64,000 bases of DNA from an uncultured Psychroflexus sp. Lineage in GTDB: Bacteria; Bacteroidota; Bacteroidia; Flavobacteriales; Flavobacteriaceae. A program made the translations under genes and the position numbers. Positions 30,391 through 41,485 of this stretch are shown one piece after another (within the stretch, counting starts at the first letter, position 1; every line of letters starts with the position of its first letter). The DNA is taken from assembly GCA_913062845.1 (NCBI GenBank), contig CAJXVZ010000001.1, positions 92,645 through 156,644 of the forward strand. The letters run 5' to 3'. Under the pieces are notes generated by a model. That model saw nothing but the letters and a program-made list of their open reading frames with translations. It ran no database searches and was not told where the DNA came from.

Positions 30391-32576
30391 AATAAAACTA
30401 CATAAAACAGCATGCTACAATGAAGTTGTAGAATTTGAGCCAAAAGAAATTAACTACTTTTTTGGCAGCAATGGTGTTGGCAAATCTTCACTGGGAAAGG
30501 TTATTTCAAATATATCTTCTTATCCTTCATGCGAGATAAATTGGGCTTCCTCACCTGTAGATATAAAAATTTACAATAAACAATTTGTTAAGGATAGCTT
30601 TTCTCAAAGCAACCAAATAAAAGGGATTTTTACACTGGGAAAAGATTTAACCGATACCCAAAACTTTATAGAAGAAACCAACAAAAAAATTGGAGAATTA
30701 AACACCAAAATTGAAGGTTTAGTAAAATCACAAACTCAACACGAAAAAAAACTTTCAGCCAAGGTATCCGAAATGCAAGAAAAGGCTTGGTCTTTAAAAA
30801 GAAAGTATGAGGATGTTTTTAAACCTGCTTTTATTAGTTTTATGGGTAGTGGAGAAAGTTTTTTCAATAAGTGTTTAGCTGAACAATCAAATTCCTCCAA
30901 TCTACTAACAGAAGGAGAAATTAAAGAAAAATGCAATCGTGTTTTTAATGATGACTTAAAAGCATTTGACCAAATTCCTGATTTTACTTTTGCAGAACTC
31001 GAAACCAAAGAGTACTCGGATATTTTAAAGACAAAAATAATTGGGAAAGAAGATATCGAAATTGCAAAACTCATTCAAAAACTCGATAACAGTGATTGGG
31101 TAAAAGATGGAGTTGATTATTTGCAAGTAACAGTAGATTCCTGTCCATTTTGCCAGCAATCAATAAGCTCTGAATTAAGAAAAGAAGTAGAATCTTTTTT
31201 TGATGAAACCTATGAAAACCAAAAAATTGAGCTTAATGATTTTATAGAGAGCTATAAAACTTATGTGGGAGGATTGATTAGCGAACTAGAATTGCTCAGT
31301 AATCGGACAATTGCCATTATTGATTTCCAAGAATTAAATGACAAAATAGATTTATTAAAGGAGCAATACAAAAACAATATTGCAACTCTTGAAGCAAAAC
31401 AAAAAACACCGAGTGTTCCAACTAGTATTGATAGCTTAAAAGAAATACTCTCAGAAATTTCTACTCTTGTAACTGGCTACAAAGCCAAAGTTGAGGAAAA
31501 CAACAAAACTGTTTTAAACATTAAATCAGAAAAAAACACCCTAAAATCAGCAATTTGGAGATTTATTGTAAATGAACTTGACATTGACTTAACGGCATAC
31601 AATTCTACGAAACAAGCTGTAGACAAAGCTATTACTAGCATTACCGCATCGATTAAAGCCAAAAAAGAAGAAAAAGGAAAACTAGAAAAAAGCGGTTAAG
31701 GAAAAGGAAGCAGATGTTACCAGTGTAAAACCAACCGTAAATGAAATAAACAAAATTTTGGCACTGTTTGGCTTTACCAATTTCAGCCTTGCGGAAGCTG
31801 AGAAAAAAGGATTTTATAAAGTCATTCGTGAAGATGGAACGGAAGTTCAAGAAACATTAAGTGAAGGTGAATCAACTTTTTTGACCTTTCTTTATTTCTA
31901 TCACATGCTAAGAGGTAGCACTTCGGACACAGGGATTGGAAAAGATAAGGTTGTAATTATTGATGACCCTATTTCGAGCTTAGATAGCAATGTGATATTC
32001 ATTGTTAGCAATCTAACTAAGGAATTAATACGTGATGTTAAGAACAAGACCAATGGGATAAAACAAATATTCATTCTTTCTCATAATGTTTACTTTTTCA
32101 AGGAAGTTACTTTCAAAGGAAACGGTAACAACAAATGGAAAGAGGAAGCCTATTGGATAATCAGAAAACTTGACAACAACTCTTTTATCAAAGAGCATGA
32201 TAAAAACCCAGTAAAAACAACTTATGAATTATTGTGGCGTGAATTAGACGACATTGAGAAAATCAATACTGCCACAATTTTTAATACACTAAGAAGAATT
32301 CTTGAATATTATTTCAACATTCTCGGAGGCCTTGACTATGAAAAAGCTCTAAGCAAATTTGAGGGAGAAGAGCAAATAATATTTAAGTCCTTGATTTCCT
32401 GGATAAATGACGGCTCACATTTTATAAATGATGATTTAGTTGTTGATGCAGAACCAGAGAATGTATCTAAGTATTTAAAAGTTTTCAGACTGATATTTGA
32501 AAGATTAGGTCATCAAAGTCATTATAACATGATGACCAATGACAAAATTGAAATCAAAGTAAATGCCAACGCTTAG
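30380..32576 (+). pseudogene. PrrC/RloC-like AAA_13 ATPase / putative anticodon nuclease, interrupted by one frameshift near 31686-31691 (ORFs 30359-31699 and 31758-32576)
   Basis: N-part: FGSNGVGKSS Walker A, coiled coils and a CPFC motif. C-part: LSEGESTFLTFLYFY signature and VVIIDDPISSLDSN Walker B. Removing one A from the A6 run gives a continuous KLEKAVKEKEADVTSVKPTVNEINKILALFGF. ATG 30380 overlaps the hsdS stop. Confidence 0.75.
32565..32575. repeat. Right copy of 11-bp direct repeat GCCAACGCTTA flanking the R-M island
   Basis: Identical to 25176-25186; it overlaps the 3' end of the RloC-like gene. Confidence 0.5.
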
Positions 32577-32612
32577 CAACCATACACATTGGCAAGCCGC
32601 CACATCCAGCCA

Positions 32613-34664
32613 CTACCCGCCAACATTCATCAACACCCTAAAGTAAAATTGTCTCGGCATACCCGGATAGTAAAATCTGGCTGGCCTGCCTCCAAATCCT
32701 ACTGCATTTGGCAAAACACTGGCCGGATAGTTGATGTCAAAAATATTATTTACCCCAAATGTCAATTGGCTATTGGTGTCAAATACATTTATAAAATGGT
32801 TCAGTTGAAGGTTCAATAACTCATAGGCCTCAGTGAAATCCGAATTGGCATCGTCCAAAGGCATGGCACCGAACCATTCCGTATTGATCAATAAAGACCA
32901 TTTGTCTCTGTAAAAAAGATCAATATTAAAGTGTGCATCATAATCAGGAATGGCTGGAATGGCGTTGCCTGTATAATCTGTTCCGGCATCTACAAAATCG
33001 GTGAATTCAAATTGATTCAGGGCTAAATTGGCATTCAAATCAAATCGGAATTCTTCTGAGATCTTTCTGCCATAACCCAACATAACTTCAACACCCAAAT
33101 GCCTGGTGGCTCCGGCATTTATGCCTACAAACCTGTCCTCCTCTACTCTTCTCGCTACAATAAGGTCTTCAACATTCATCTGAAAGATGTTGAATTGAAG
33201 GTTGAGACCAGAATCTGCTGGCCTGTAGATCACGCCCAATTCATAATTCTGACCAAAAGAAGTGTTCAAATCAGGATTGAAAAAACCATCCTCATCCAGG
33301 CTTTCATCTATGCCGGGCACGGCGATTCCAATACTGTAGTTGGCAAAAACATCCAGGCTTTCACTAAAATTGTAATGTATGTTCAGATCCGGTAACAGCC
33401 TTGGAACATATGACAAGTTACCACTTTGGTCTAAACCGTCTTCAGTAAAAAGATCTGTGGTGTTGTATTCCGCGAAATTAAGATTCAATCCCAGGGCCAG
33501 ATTTACTTTTGGCAGCATCCTGTAGTTTGCCTCTGCAAAAGCGAACAGTCTTAGCCGGTCTTGTTCAAAGGCATTCACCAAATCACCCTGAATGCTTTCC
33601 CTCTCAGGGGTATTTTGGTATAGATTATTATAATTTGAAGCCGAATAGTCATCAACCTGAACCTCAAAGCCTGTATTCAAATTCAACGGCTTATCATTCA
33701 AAAAAGTTTTATAATCCAATTGAGTTCTCAAACCGTAACCTGTCTCCTTTTCATCCAGAATATCAAAAGGTCTTGGTTCAAAACCATCTCTGTGACTGAA
33801 AAATAATGAAGTGCGCCAATTAAAACCATTCCCGAATTCATACTCAAAGGTCGATGCCAAAAATATTTTTTCATAGGATTCAAATCCCGCTGAGGCAAAC
33901 CAGTTTTGCGCCGCACTTTCAGGATTGTTTAGAAAATCATCTTCTGAAAGAGAGCTGGGTATAAAAGCCTTAAGTCTGGTAGCCAAAACCATATTTTTCA
34001 ATGTCAAACCTTCATTTAGAGCCGTTTGTGAAAACAGACTGAGGTTTTGCCTTTCATACTCCATATTGTCTCTGAACTCATTGGATTGGATATGGTTGGC
34101 GTAGGCCTGAATATTCGTTTTCCCTAATTTCTGATGCGTTCCAAAATTAAGCTGAAACCTGTCAAAACTTCCTCCGGATGCACCCAACATCACCTTTTCA
34201 TCCTTAGCTTCGTTGGGCTGGAGAATCATGTGACCGCCGAGATTTGCGCCGTATTGACTAGATTTGGGACCTTTAATGATGTTGATATGCCCAATAGCAT
34301 TCAAATCCACATCATCCAGAACTGAGACGCCATTGGCATTGGTCAACGGCACATTTCCAAAATACAATTTGAGCCTGTTGGTAGAAAATTGTGATCTTGC
34401 CCCGATACCTCTGATAGTGATCCGATTGGTATTGAGCGCACCCTGTTGCATTACTACGCCCGGAATTCTGTTGAGCACGGGTGTTAAGATTATACCATCA
34501 TTAGACTGTATGCTCTTACTGCCTAATGAATCAACTCTGAAGGTCTTCAGGTCTGTTTTATCAGCCTTAAGGTTTACAGCATCAAGTTTATTGAAATCTT
34601 GTGCGCAGATAATTTGTGTTAGGAATAAAGATAAAAATGTAAATGCGTAAAAATATAATTTCAA
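32613..34664 (-). CDS. TonB-dependent outer-membrane receptor
   Basis: Plug domain GIILTPVLNRIPGVVMQQGALNTNRITIRGIGARSQFSTNRLKLYFGNVPL...INIIKGPKSSQYGANLGG; beta-barrel with NIFDINYP near the C-terminus. Confidence 0.92.
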   Translation of the reverse strand: MKLYFYAFTFLSLFLTQIICAQDFNKLDAVNLKADKTDLKTFRVDSLGSKSIQSNDGIILTPVLNRIPGVVMQQGALNTNRITIRGIGARSQFSTNRLKLYFGNVPLTNANGVSVLDDVDLNAIGHINIIKGPKSSQYGANLGGHMILQPNEAKDEKVMLGASGGSFDRFQLNFGTHQKLGKTNIQAYANHIQSNEFRDNMEYERQNLSLFSQTALNEGLTLKNMVLATRLKAFIPSSLSEDDFLNNPESAAQNWFASAGFESYEKIFLASTFEYEFGNGFNWRTSLFFSHRDGFEPRPFDILDEKETGYGLRTQLDYKTFLNDKPLNLNTGFEVQVDDYSASNYNNLYQNTPERESIQGDLVNAFEQDRLRLFAFAEANYRMLPKVNLALGLNLNFAEYNTTDLFTEDGLDQSGNLSYVPRLLPDLNIHYNFSESLDVFANYSIGIAVPGIDESLDEDGFFNPDLNTSFGQNYELGVIYRPADSGLNLQFNIFQMNVEDLIVARRVEEDRFVGINAGATRHLGVEVMLGYGRKISEEFRFDLNANLALNQFEFTDFVDAGTDYTGNAIPAIPDYDAHFNIDLFYRDKWSLLINTEWFGAMPLDDANSDFTEAYELLNLQLNHFINVFDTNSQLTFGVNNIFDINYPASVLPNAVGFGGRPARFYYPGMPRQFYFRVLMNVGG

Positions 34665-34701
34665 ATTAATGTATTTTACGCAAATCTAAATATTTCCAAT
34701 T

Positions 34702-36435
34702 ATGGCATTTAGCAAAGTCGCTTTTTTAATGATAATCTTAGCATTTCTGATCTTTTCCTGTACTGAAGAAAGCCCGAAAGATTTTGATAACAAAATAGGT
34801 TTTGAAATTTCTGATGCTGAGCAAACGGCTACCTATCATGAAATGATTTCCTTTTACAAAGCTGCAGCTAAACATTCTGACAAAGTGGACATAACTGAAA
34901 TGGGCGAAACTGATTCTGGTCTTCCTTTACACCTCATAACTTTCAACAGTAGAAACACCTCAGAAAATCCACTTCATGTATTGATAAACAATGGCATTCA
35001 CCCTGGTGAACCTGATGGTATCGATGCCAGTATGCTATTGCTCAGAGATTTGATAAATGGTATTCACAACCTACCTGAAAATGTGGTTCTACATATTATT
35101 CCGGCTTATAATCTTGGTGGTATGCTCAATAGGAACAGTACAACAAGAGCCAATCAAAACGGACCGGAATCTTATGGTTTTAGAGGTAATGCCAAAAACT
35201 ACGACCTCAACCGGGATTTCATAAAAATGGACACTAAAAACATGGCAGCTTTCGCGGAAATTTATCATCAGATCGATCCTGACGTGTATGTAGAAACACA
35301 CGTATCCAATGGTGCTGATTATCAATATACTTTAACGCATCTCATTACCCAACATAACAAACTGGGATATGATTTGGGTGATTTCACAGAGAACACTTTC
35401 AGACCTGAACTGGAAAAAAATATTCGTGACAAAGAATTGATGATTACGCCTTATGTGAATGTATTTGGGAGAACACCTGATTCAGGTTTTAATCAGTTTT
35501 TTGATTCGGCACGCTATTCCACAGGATACACCGCTCTTTGGAATACTCTGGGTCTCATGATTGAAACCCACATGCTCAAGCCATATCAGCAAAGGGTTAT
35601 ACAGACTAAATCCATGCTAGAAAGCATAATAGACATTGCCGGAAAACATCAGGGCCAAATTCAAAAGTTCAGAGCAAAAAATGCAAAGGATTTTAGCCAT
35701 GATGAATATTATAGATTCAATTATGTTCTCGACTCGACCGCATACGAGATCTTAAATTTCAAAGGATATACGTCAGCATACATTAAGAGTGAAGTTACAG
35801 AACTGCCAAGACTCAAATATTATAATGATCAACCCCAATCCTTTCCTGTGAAATACTTTAACCAATACAAAGCTAAGGATTCAATAAAAATACCTGATTA
35901 CTACATCATTCCCGGTGCATGGGATAATGTCTTGAAAAGGCTAAAGTTAAATGCTGTTGAATTTTTAGAAATTGAAAAAGACACCTTTATCAATGTAGAT
36001 ACATATTACATTGAAAAATATGATACTTATACTTCCGCCTATGAAGGTCATTATCCACATTACAATACTCTGGCAGAAAGCAAAAACAATACTTTAAATT
36101 TCAAAAAAGGTGATATTATAGTTCCTGTACGTCAAAAATCTATGAGATACATTATTGAAACCCTTGAGCCTGAGATGAAAGACTCATTTTTTAACTGGAA
36201 TTTTTTTGACAGCATTTTACAACAAAAAGAAGGCTTTTCGGCTTACGTTTTTGAAAATTATGCAAAAGATTTTCTAGAAGAAAATCCGGAAATCTACAAA
36301 GAGTTTCAGCTTAAGAGAGAGACAGATGACAATTTCAGAACAAACGCCTATCAACAATTGAACTGGATCTATGAAAAAAGTCCACTTTATGAAAATTCAC
36401 ATTTAAGATACCCGGTCTTTAGGGTGTTTGATTAG
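34702..36435 (+). CDS. M14 family zinc carboxypeptidase, lipoprotein
   Basis: Lipobox LIFSCTEE; NNGIHPGEPDGIDASM (HxxE); NYDLNRDFIK; DVYVETHVSNGADY. Confidence 0.88.
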   Translation: MAFSKVAFLMIILAFLIFSCTEESPKDFDNKIGFEISDAEQTATYHEMISFYKAAAKHSDKVDITEMGETDSGLPLHLITFNSRNTSENPLHVLINNGIHPGEPDGIDASMLLLRDLINGIHNLPENVVLHIIPAYNLGGMLNRNSTTRANQNGPESYGFRGNAKNYDLNRDFIKMDTKNMAAFAEIYHQIDPDVYVETHVSNGADYQYTLTHLITQHNKLGYDLGDFTENTFRPELEKNIRDKELMITPYVNVFGRTPDSGFNQFFDSARYSTGYTALWNTLGLMIETHMLKPYQQRVIQTKSMLESIIDIAGKHQGQIQKFRAKNAKDFSHDEYYRFNYVLDSTAYEILNFKGYTSAYIKSEVTELPRLKYYNDQPQSFPVKYFNQYKAKDSIKIPDYYIIPGAWDNVLKRLKLNAVEFLEIEKDTFINVDTYYIEKYDTYTSAYEGHYPHYNTLAESKNNTLNFKKGDIIVPVRQKSMRYIIETLEPEMKDSFFNWNFFDSILQQKEGFSAYVFENYAKDFLEENPEIYKEFQLKRETDDNFRTNAYQQLNWIYEKSPLYENSHLRYPVFRVFD

Positions 36436-37026
36436 GTATTCCGGCGGAAAGAGCAATTTTATGTTTTCATAGGATTTATGCACGGCTGACTGTGATTTCT
36501 GAAAATTTTTCCACTTCACTTTTTTAATGTCTTCTTCAATCTGAGGTACCAATTCTCCATCAAAAGTAGTATACATCTCATACCAATAGGTCTCTTTCAG
36601 CTTGTATTTCCCGTTTCTCTTAAGGATATGATAGGTTTTATCTATGAACCGGACTATTTCAAGATCCCTCACGCCGGTTTCTTCTTCAACCTCTCTTATG
36701 GCTCCTTCTTCAAGACTTTCGCCTTTATCGACCTTACCTTTGGGCAAATCCCATCTTCCTTTTCTGTGGATAAATAAAATCTCTTTTTTATCGTTAAAAA
36801 CAAGACCTCCGGCTGCAATTATTACTTTTAATTTCTTTTTTAGATGGTGAAGCAGCTTTTCTTCTTTTTTGTGATAAAGATTGACATATTGGATTTTTTT
36901 ATCTAAAATATCTTTGATAAGTTGTTTGATATCAACTGTTTTGATGGGATAAGACGTATAATTGGCACCAATTTTCTTTTGTGTTGAGAGAATTATCGGC
37001 ACATCATTAAGAAAAACTTTATACAT
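36403..37026 (-). CDS. NUDIX hydrolase
   Basis: RWDLPKGKVDKGESLEEGAIREVEEETGV. Start at MYKVFLNDVPI (37026) preferred over 37110, which would overlap pyrE. Confidence 0.9.
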   Translation of the reverse strand: MYKVFLNDVPIILSTQKKIGANYTSYPIKTVDIKQLIKDILDKKIQYVNLYHKKEEKLLHHLKKKLKVIIAAGGLVFNDKKEILFIHRKGRWDLPKGKVDKGESLEEGAIREVEEETGVRDLEIVRFIDKTYHILKRNGKYKLKETYWYEMYTTFDGELVPQIEEDIKKVKWKNFQKSQSAVHKSYENIKLLFPPEYLIKHPKDRVS

Positions 37027-37034
37027 TTGTAGCC

Positions 37035-37691
37035 ATGATTTTAAATGATTCAATAGCACAGGAAACTGCAGAGCTTCTTTTACAAATAAACGCAATAAAA
37101 TTGAAACCACAAGAGCCTTTTACATGGTCCAGTGGCATAAAATCTCCAATATATTGTGACAACAGAATAGTGCTGTCATATCCGCCGATCAGAAATTATC
37201 TGAAAGATCAAATGGCAAAACAGGTAGAACAGCTTTACGGTAAACCTGACGTCATTGCAGGTGTTGCCACAGGAGCCATTGGTATTGGTGCACTCGTTGC
37301 AGATGTTTTGGGATTGCCGTTTATATACGTTAGGCCAAAGCCTAAGTCTCATGGACGCCAGAATCAAATTGAAGGTCAACTGGAAAGCAATCAAAATGTT
37401 GTTGTTATAGAAGATCTGATCAGTACAGGTGGAAGCAGCTTAAATGCTGTAGAAGCGCTAAAATCTCAAGCCCAGGCAAAAGTAAAAGGACTTATTGCTA
37501 TTTTTTCTTATGGTTTTAAAAAAGCGCAAAAAGCTTTTGAATCCTCTGAAGTTGAATACCATACCCTGAGCAATTATGAGGTCTTGATCGATAAGGCTTT
37601 TGACACCGGATATCTCAATAAAGAAGAACTCGGCATATTAAAAAAATGGCGATTAGACCCTGAAAACTGGGATTACACGAACAAGAAATAA
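37035..37691 (+). CDS. pyrE: Orotate phosphoribosyltransferase
   Basis: FTWSSGIKSPIYCDNRIVLSYP; VAGVATGAIGIGALVAD; VVVIEDLISTGGSSLNAVEAL. Confidence 0.96.
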   Translation: MILNDSIAQETAELLLQINAIKLKPQEPFTWSSGIKSPIYCDNRIVLSYPPIRNYLKDQMAKQVEQLYGKPDVIAGVATGAIGIGALVADVLGLPFIYVRPKPKSHGRQNQIEGQLESNQNVVVIEDLISTGGSSLNAVEALKSQAQAKVKGLIAIFSYGFKKAQKAFESSEVEYHTLSNYEVLIDKAFDTGYLNKEELGILKKWRLDPENWDYTNKK

Positions 37692-37699
37692 ATAAACCA

Positions 37700-38098
37700 A
37701 TGAATTTAGAAACACCTAAAGTTACCATTAATAAGTCTCAAAAAGAACTTTTCACCTACCTGGCCAAGGCAGATAATTATGTAAATATTATGCCTGACGG
37801 TATTGAAAAGTTTGAAGTTTTGACAGATAAAAGTTTTTTATTCCAGTTGAAAGGAATGCCGGTCATCCAACTGGCTTTTGCTGAAAAGCAAGAGTTTGGA
37901 AAAATAGTTCTGGAAGCAGATGGTGGAAAATTTCCTTTCAGCCTGACGGCTCACTTTGAGCCGGTTGGAGAAGAAAAGACTGATTTTCAATTAAAGTTCG
38001 ACGGTGAATTTAATGCGATGATGGCTATGATGATTAAATCGCCTATCAATAAATTTATCAACGCTTTATCCGAAAACTTCAAAAAAATAAATGATTGA
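37700..38098 (+). CDS. SRPBCC-like protein
   Basis: 132 aa START/SRPBCC-like pattern (TINKSQKELFTYLAKADNYVNIMPDGIEKFEVL); immediately downstream of pyrE. Confidence 0.6.
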   Translation: MNLETPKVTINKSQKELFTYLAKADNYVNIMPDGIEKFEVLTDKSFLFQLKGMPVIQLAFAEKQEFGKIVLEADGGKFPFSLTAHFEPVGEEKTDFQLKFDGEFNAMMAMMIKSPINKFINALSENFKKIND

Positions 38099-38824
38099 TC
38101 AAATGACCTGCCTGATTTCCTTATGTTGAAATTTACCGGTTTTTCCATCAATAAAATCTACGTTTAGTCTGCCGCTGCAATCTACATCTTTAATAAGGCC
38201 TTTTACAAGAGAATCATTGATGAGAAAATCAGACTTGGTATTGAATTTATACAATCTGGCTTTATATTGATCCAAAACAACTTCCGGATTTAAGTCATGG
38301 ATATGCTTAGGTAAATCATTGAATTCATCGATCAAATCCTTTAAGAGCTGATCTCTGTCAACATCTTTATCTAAAATATTTTTTAAAGATGAAGCATGGT
38401 TCAGATTATCAAAATGTTGTTGGTTAACGTTCAGACCTATACCAATATATGAAGTTTTGATAATACTGCCACTTATTGCATTTTCAATTAAAATTCCGCA
38501 TATTTTTTTTTGGTCTGCCAAAATGTCGTTTGGCCATTTCAAAAATAAAGACTCAACATGATAAGATTTTAAGACTTTATGAATTCCCAAACAGATAAGA
38601 GCATTCAGAACAAACTGATGTTTAATCTGTAGTTGTAAATTGTTGTAAACTATTGTAAACGTGAGATTTTTAGACCTCTCGCTTTCCCATTTACTGGATT
38701 TTTGTCCTCTTCCACTAGTCTGATATTCTGCAGAAACACAGAAGTTTTGAAAATTATCACTTCTGTTTATTTCTTTAGCTAATGAATTAGTTGAGTTTGT
38801 GGCATCAACTTTGACTATTTTCAT
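38099..38824 (-). CDS. birA: Biotin--[acetyl-CoA-carboxylase] ligase
   Basis: VDATNSTNSLAKE; AEYQTSGRGQKSSKWESERSKNLTFTIV; LKWPNDILADQKKICGILIE; YIGIGLNVNQ. Confidence 0.94.
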   Translation of the reverse strand: MKIVKVDATNSTNSLAKEINRSDNFQNFCVSAEYQTSGRGQKSSKWESERSKNLTFTIVYNNLQLQIKHQFVLNALICLGIHKVLKSYHVESLFLKWPNDILADQKKICGILIENAISGSIIKTSYIGIGLNVNQQHFDNLNHASSLKNILDKDVDRDQLLKDLIDEFNDLPKHIHDLNPEVVLDQYKARLYKFNTKSDFLINDSLVKGLIKDVDCSGRLNVDFIDGKTGKFQHKEIRQVI

Positions 38825-38953
38825 AAGACGACTTGTTTTAGCAAATTTAGTCAACTTTAAGCAATCATTATCATTGAATAATCTTTTGTTAAGTGAAGAC
38901 TATAATTACTAAAAAAAGTTATTTTTGTAACAATCTAAAATTCAGCATAAACA

Positions 38954-39316
38954 TTGACAAAAAGCGGTAATCAACTTATAACATATATTATAGAGGGAAT
39001 TGAAAATGTAAAAGGGGATGATATTCAATTGCTAGACCTTAGAGAAATTGAAAATAATGTATGTGATTACTTTATTATCTGCACGGGGAATTCATCCACA
39101 CAAGTAGATGCAATTGTTAATTCAATCCAGAAACACGTTAGCAAAAATTTGAAAGATAAACCCTGGCATGTTGAAGGTCAAAACGGGTCACAATGGATTT
39201 TAATGGACTATGTAAATATTGTTGTCCATGTTTTCCAAAAGCAGGCCAGAGAATTTTATGATATTGAAGGATTATGGGGTGATGCTAAGATCACAGAAAT
39301 AGAGACAAATTATTAA
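38954..39316 (+). CDS. rsfS: Ribosome silencing factor (TTG start)
   Basis: DYFIICTGNSSTQVDAIVNSI; HVEGQNGSQWILMDYVNIVVHVFQKQAREFYDIEGLWGDA. Confidence 0.94.
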   Translation: MTKSGNQLITYIIEGIENVKGDDIQLLDLREIENNVCDYFIICTGNSSTQVDAIVNSIQKHVSKNLKDKPWHVEGQNGSQWILMDYVNIVVHVFQKQAREFYDIEGLWGDAKITEIETNY

Positions 39317-39336
39317 TATTATTGTAGAAAGGAATA

Positions 39337-41451
39337 ATGGCTAAAAACGCACAAAAAAATACATCACAGAAAAAAGGAGGAAAAAAGCCTGGTCCTAAAA
39401 AACCCGGTTATAATTTATACATAATCATAGGGATTATTGTTTTATTTTTTGGACTTCAGTTCTTTGCCGGCGGCGGTTTCGGAGGCGGAAAGGATATTAG
39501 TGTTGAAAAATTTGAAACTTACCTAAAAGACGGCGATATTAGAAAAGTAGTGCTCATCAAGGGTTCTAATGTGGCTAAGGTTTATTTGACTCCGGAAGCT
39601 AAATCGCAGCCAAGACATAAAGGCACAGGAAATGATAATGTGTTTCCCGGAGCAAATTCACCAGATTACCAATTCGAGTTTGGTACAATGGAGAATTTTG
39701 AAAAGAAAATTGACACCATAAAAGATGAATATAACCTTGAAACTGAAAAGGATTATGAAACGCAGGATACGACCCTTAGTGATATATTAATAACATTGCT
39801 CCCATTTGCGTTGATCATTGGTATATGGATTTTCATCATGAGAAGAATGAGCGGCGGTGGTGGCGCTGGACCTGGTGGTCAGATATTCAATATCGGAAAA
39901 TCCAAGGCTAAATTATTTGATGAGAAAACAGACATTAAAACCTCATTTAAAGACGTGGCCGGATTAGAAGGAGCGAAAGAAGAAGTACAGGAAATTGTAG
40001 ATTTTCTTAAATTTCCTGAAAAATATACAAATCTTGGTGGTAAGATACCAAAAGGTGCACTGTTGGTAGGACCTCCAGGAACAGGTAAAACTTTGCTGGC
40101 CAAAGCTGTTGCCGGAGAAGCAAATGTGCCGTTCTTTTCACTTTCAGGTTCAGATTTTGTTGAAATGTTTGTTGGTGTAGGTGCTTCAAGAGTAAGAGAT
40201 CTGTTCAAACAGGCGAAAGAGAAGTCACCTTCAATCATTTTTATAGATGAAATAGACGCTATAGGCCGATCCAGAGGTAAGAGTAATTTCTCAGGTTCAA
40301 ACGACGAAAGAGAAAACACACTGAATCAACTTTTAACAGAGATGGATGGTTTTGGCGGCAACGCGAATGTGATTGTACTGGCTGCAACAAACCGTGCGGA
40401 TGTCCTTGACAAGGCGCTGATGAGAGCTGGACGTTTTGACAGACAAATTTACGTAGACCTGCCAGACATCAGGGAGAGAAAAGAAATTTTTGAAGTACAC
40501 CTAAGACCTCTTAAAAAGATAGACAGCGCACTTGATACAGACTTCCTGGCAAAGCAAACACCCGGCTTCTCAGGTGCAGATATTGCAAATGTCTGTAATG
40601 AAGCAGCATTGATTGCCGCAAGAAAGGGCAACAAAATGGTTATGAAACAAGACTTTCTTGATGCGGTAGACAGAATCATCGGTGGTCTTGAAAAGAAGAA
40701 CAAAATAATGACCCTGGATGAGAAAAGGGCTATCGCTTATCATGAAGCAGGTCATGCTACCGTGAGCTGGCTATTAGAGCATGCAGCTCCATTGGTTAAA
40801 GTAACCATTGTGCCGAGAGGACAATCTTTGGGTGCAGCCTGGTACTTACCTGAAGAAAGGCTCATTGTAAGAACTGAGCAGATGCTTGATGAAATGTGTG
40901 CTGCGATGGGTGGTCGTGCTGCTGAAAAGATAAAATTTGATAAGATTTCAACAGGTGCACTTAGCGATCTGGAAAAAGTTACAAAGCAGGCTAAAGCTAT
41001 GGTCACCATTTATGGATTAAATGAAAAGGTTGGAAATCTGACCTATTACGATTCTTCAGGACAATCTGAATATAGCTTCCAAAAACCTTACAGTGAAAAA
41101 ACCTCGGAAGTCATCGATAAAGAAATCAAAAATATCATTGAAACCCAATACGAAAGAGCTTTAAAGATTTTGGAAGAAAATTCTGACAAACTGGATGAAC
41201 TTGCCGAATTGCTATTTGAAAAAGAGGTTATCTTTAAGGATGATATGGAGAAAATTTTCGGTAAGAGGCCATTTAAAAAGCCGGAGATGATAAAGCCCCG
41301 ACACAGCAAAAATGGAGAAGAGAAAAAAGCTGACATGAATTTAAATGGCAATGATTCTTCTAAATCCAAAAAATCTGATGAAAAGGCTGAAGAGATGCCA
41401 AATGAAGATAAAGAAGATGAAGCTGTAAGCAATACAAATGATAAAAAATAA
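39337..41451 (+). CDS. ftsH: ATP-dependent zinc metalloprotease FtsH
   Basis: [63 protein letters not shown]. Confidence 0.98.
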   Translation: MAKNAQKNTSQKKGGKKPGPKKPGYNLYIIIGIIVLFFGLQFFAGGGFGGGKDISVEKFETYLKDGDIRKVVLIKGSNVAKVYLTPEAKSQPRHKGTGNDNVFPGANSPDYQFEFGTMENFEKKIDTIKDEYNLETEKDYETQDTTLSDILITLLPFALIIGIWIFIMRRMSGGGGAGPGGQIFNIGKSKAKLFDEKTDIKTSFKDVAGLEGAKEEVQEIVDFLKFPEKYTNLGGKIPKGALLVGPPGTGKTLLAKAVAGEANVPFFSLSGSDFVEMFVGVGASRVRDLFKQAKEKSPSIIFIDEIDAIGRSRGKSNFSGSNDERENTLNQLLTEMDGFGGNANVIVLAATNRADVLDKALMRAGRFDRQIYVDLPDIRERKEIFEVHLRPLKKIDSALDTDFLAKQTPGFSGADIANVCNEAALIAARKGNKMVMKQDFLDAVDRIIGGLEKKNKIMTLDEKRAIAYHEAGHATVSWLLEHAAPLVKVTIVPRGQSLGAAWYLPEERLIVRTEQMLDEMCAAMGGRAAEKIKFDKISTGALSDLEKVTKQAKAMVTIYGLNEKVGNLTYYDSSGQSEYSFQKPYSEKTSEVIDKEIKNIIETQYERALKILEENSDKLDELAELLFEKEVIFKDDMEKIFGKRPFKKPEMIKPRHSKNGEEKKADMNLNGNDSSKSKKSDEKAEEMPNEDKEDEAVSNTNDKK

Positions 41452-41485
41452 ACTTAAACACTGATATTATTTATGACATAAGTTT

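Noticed and set aside
31686-31700. Programmed -1 ribosomal frameshift in the RloC-like gene
   Set aside because: The A6G tract would favour a -1 slip, but continuing into the downstream frame needs +1 (or loss of one A), so canonical -1 slippage does not explain it.
33099-34650. Several + strand ORFs (33099, 33509, 34134, 34264) under the TonB receptor
   Set aside because: Antisense to a well-supported TonB-dependent receptor; no recognisable domains.
39879-40319. 146-aa antisense ORF within ftsH
   Set aside because: Opposite strand of a highly conserved AAA+ domain; Ser/Pro-rich text typical of antisense ORFs.
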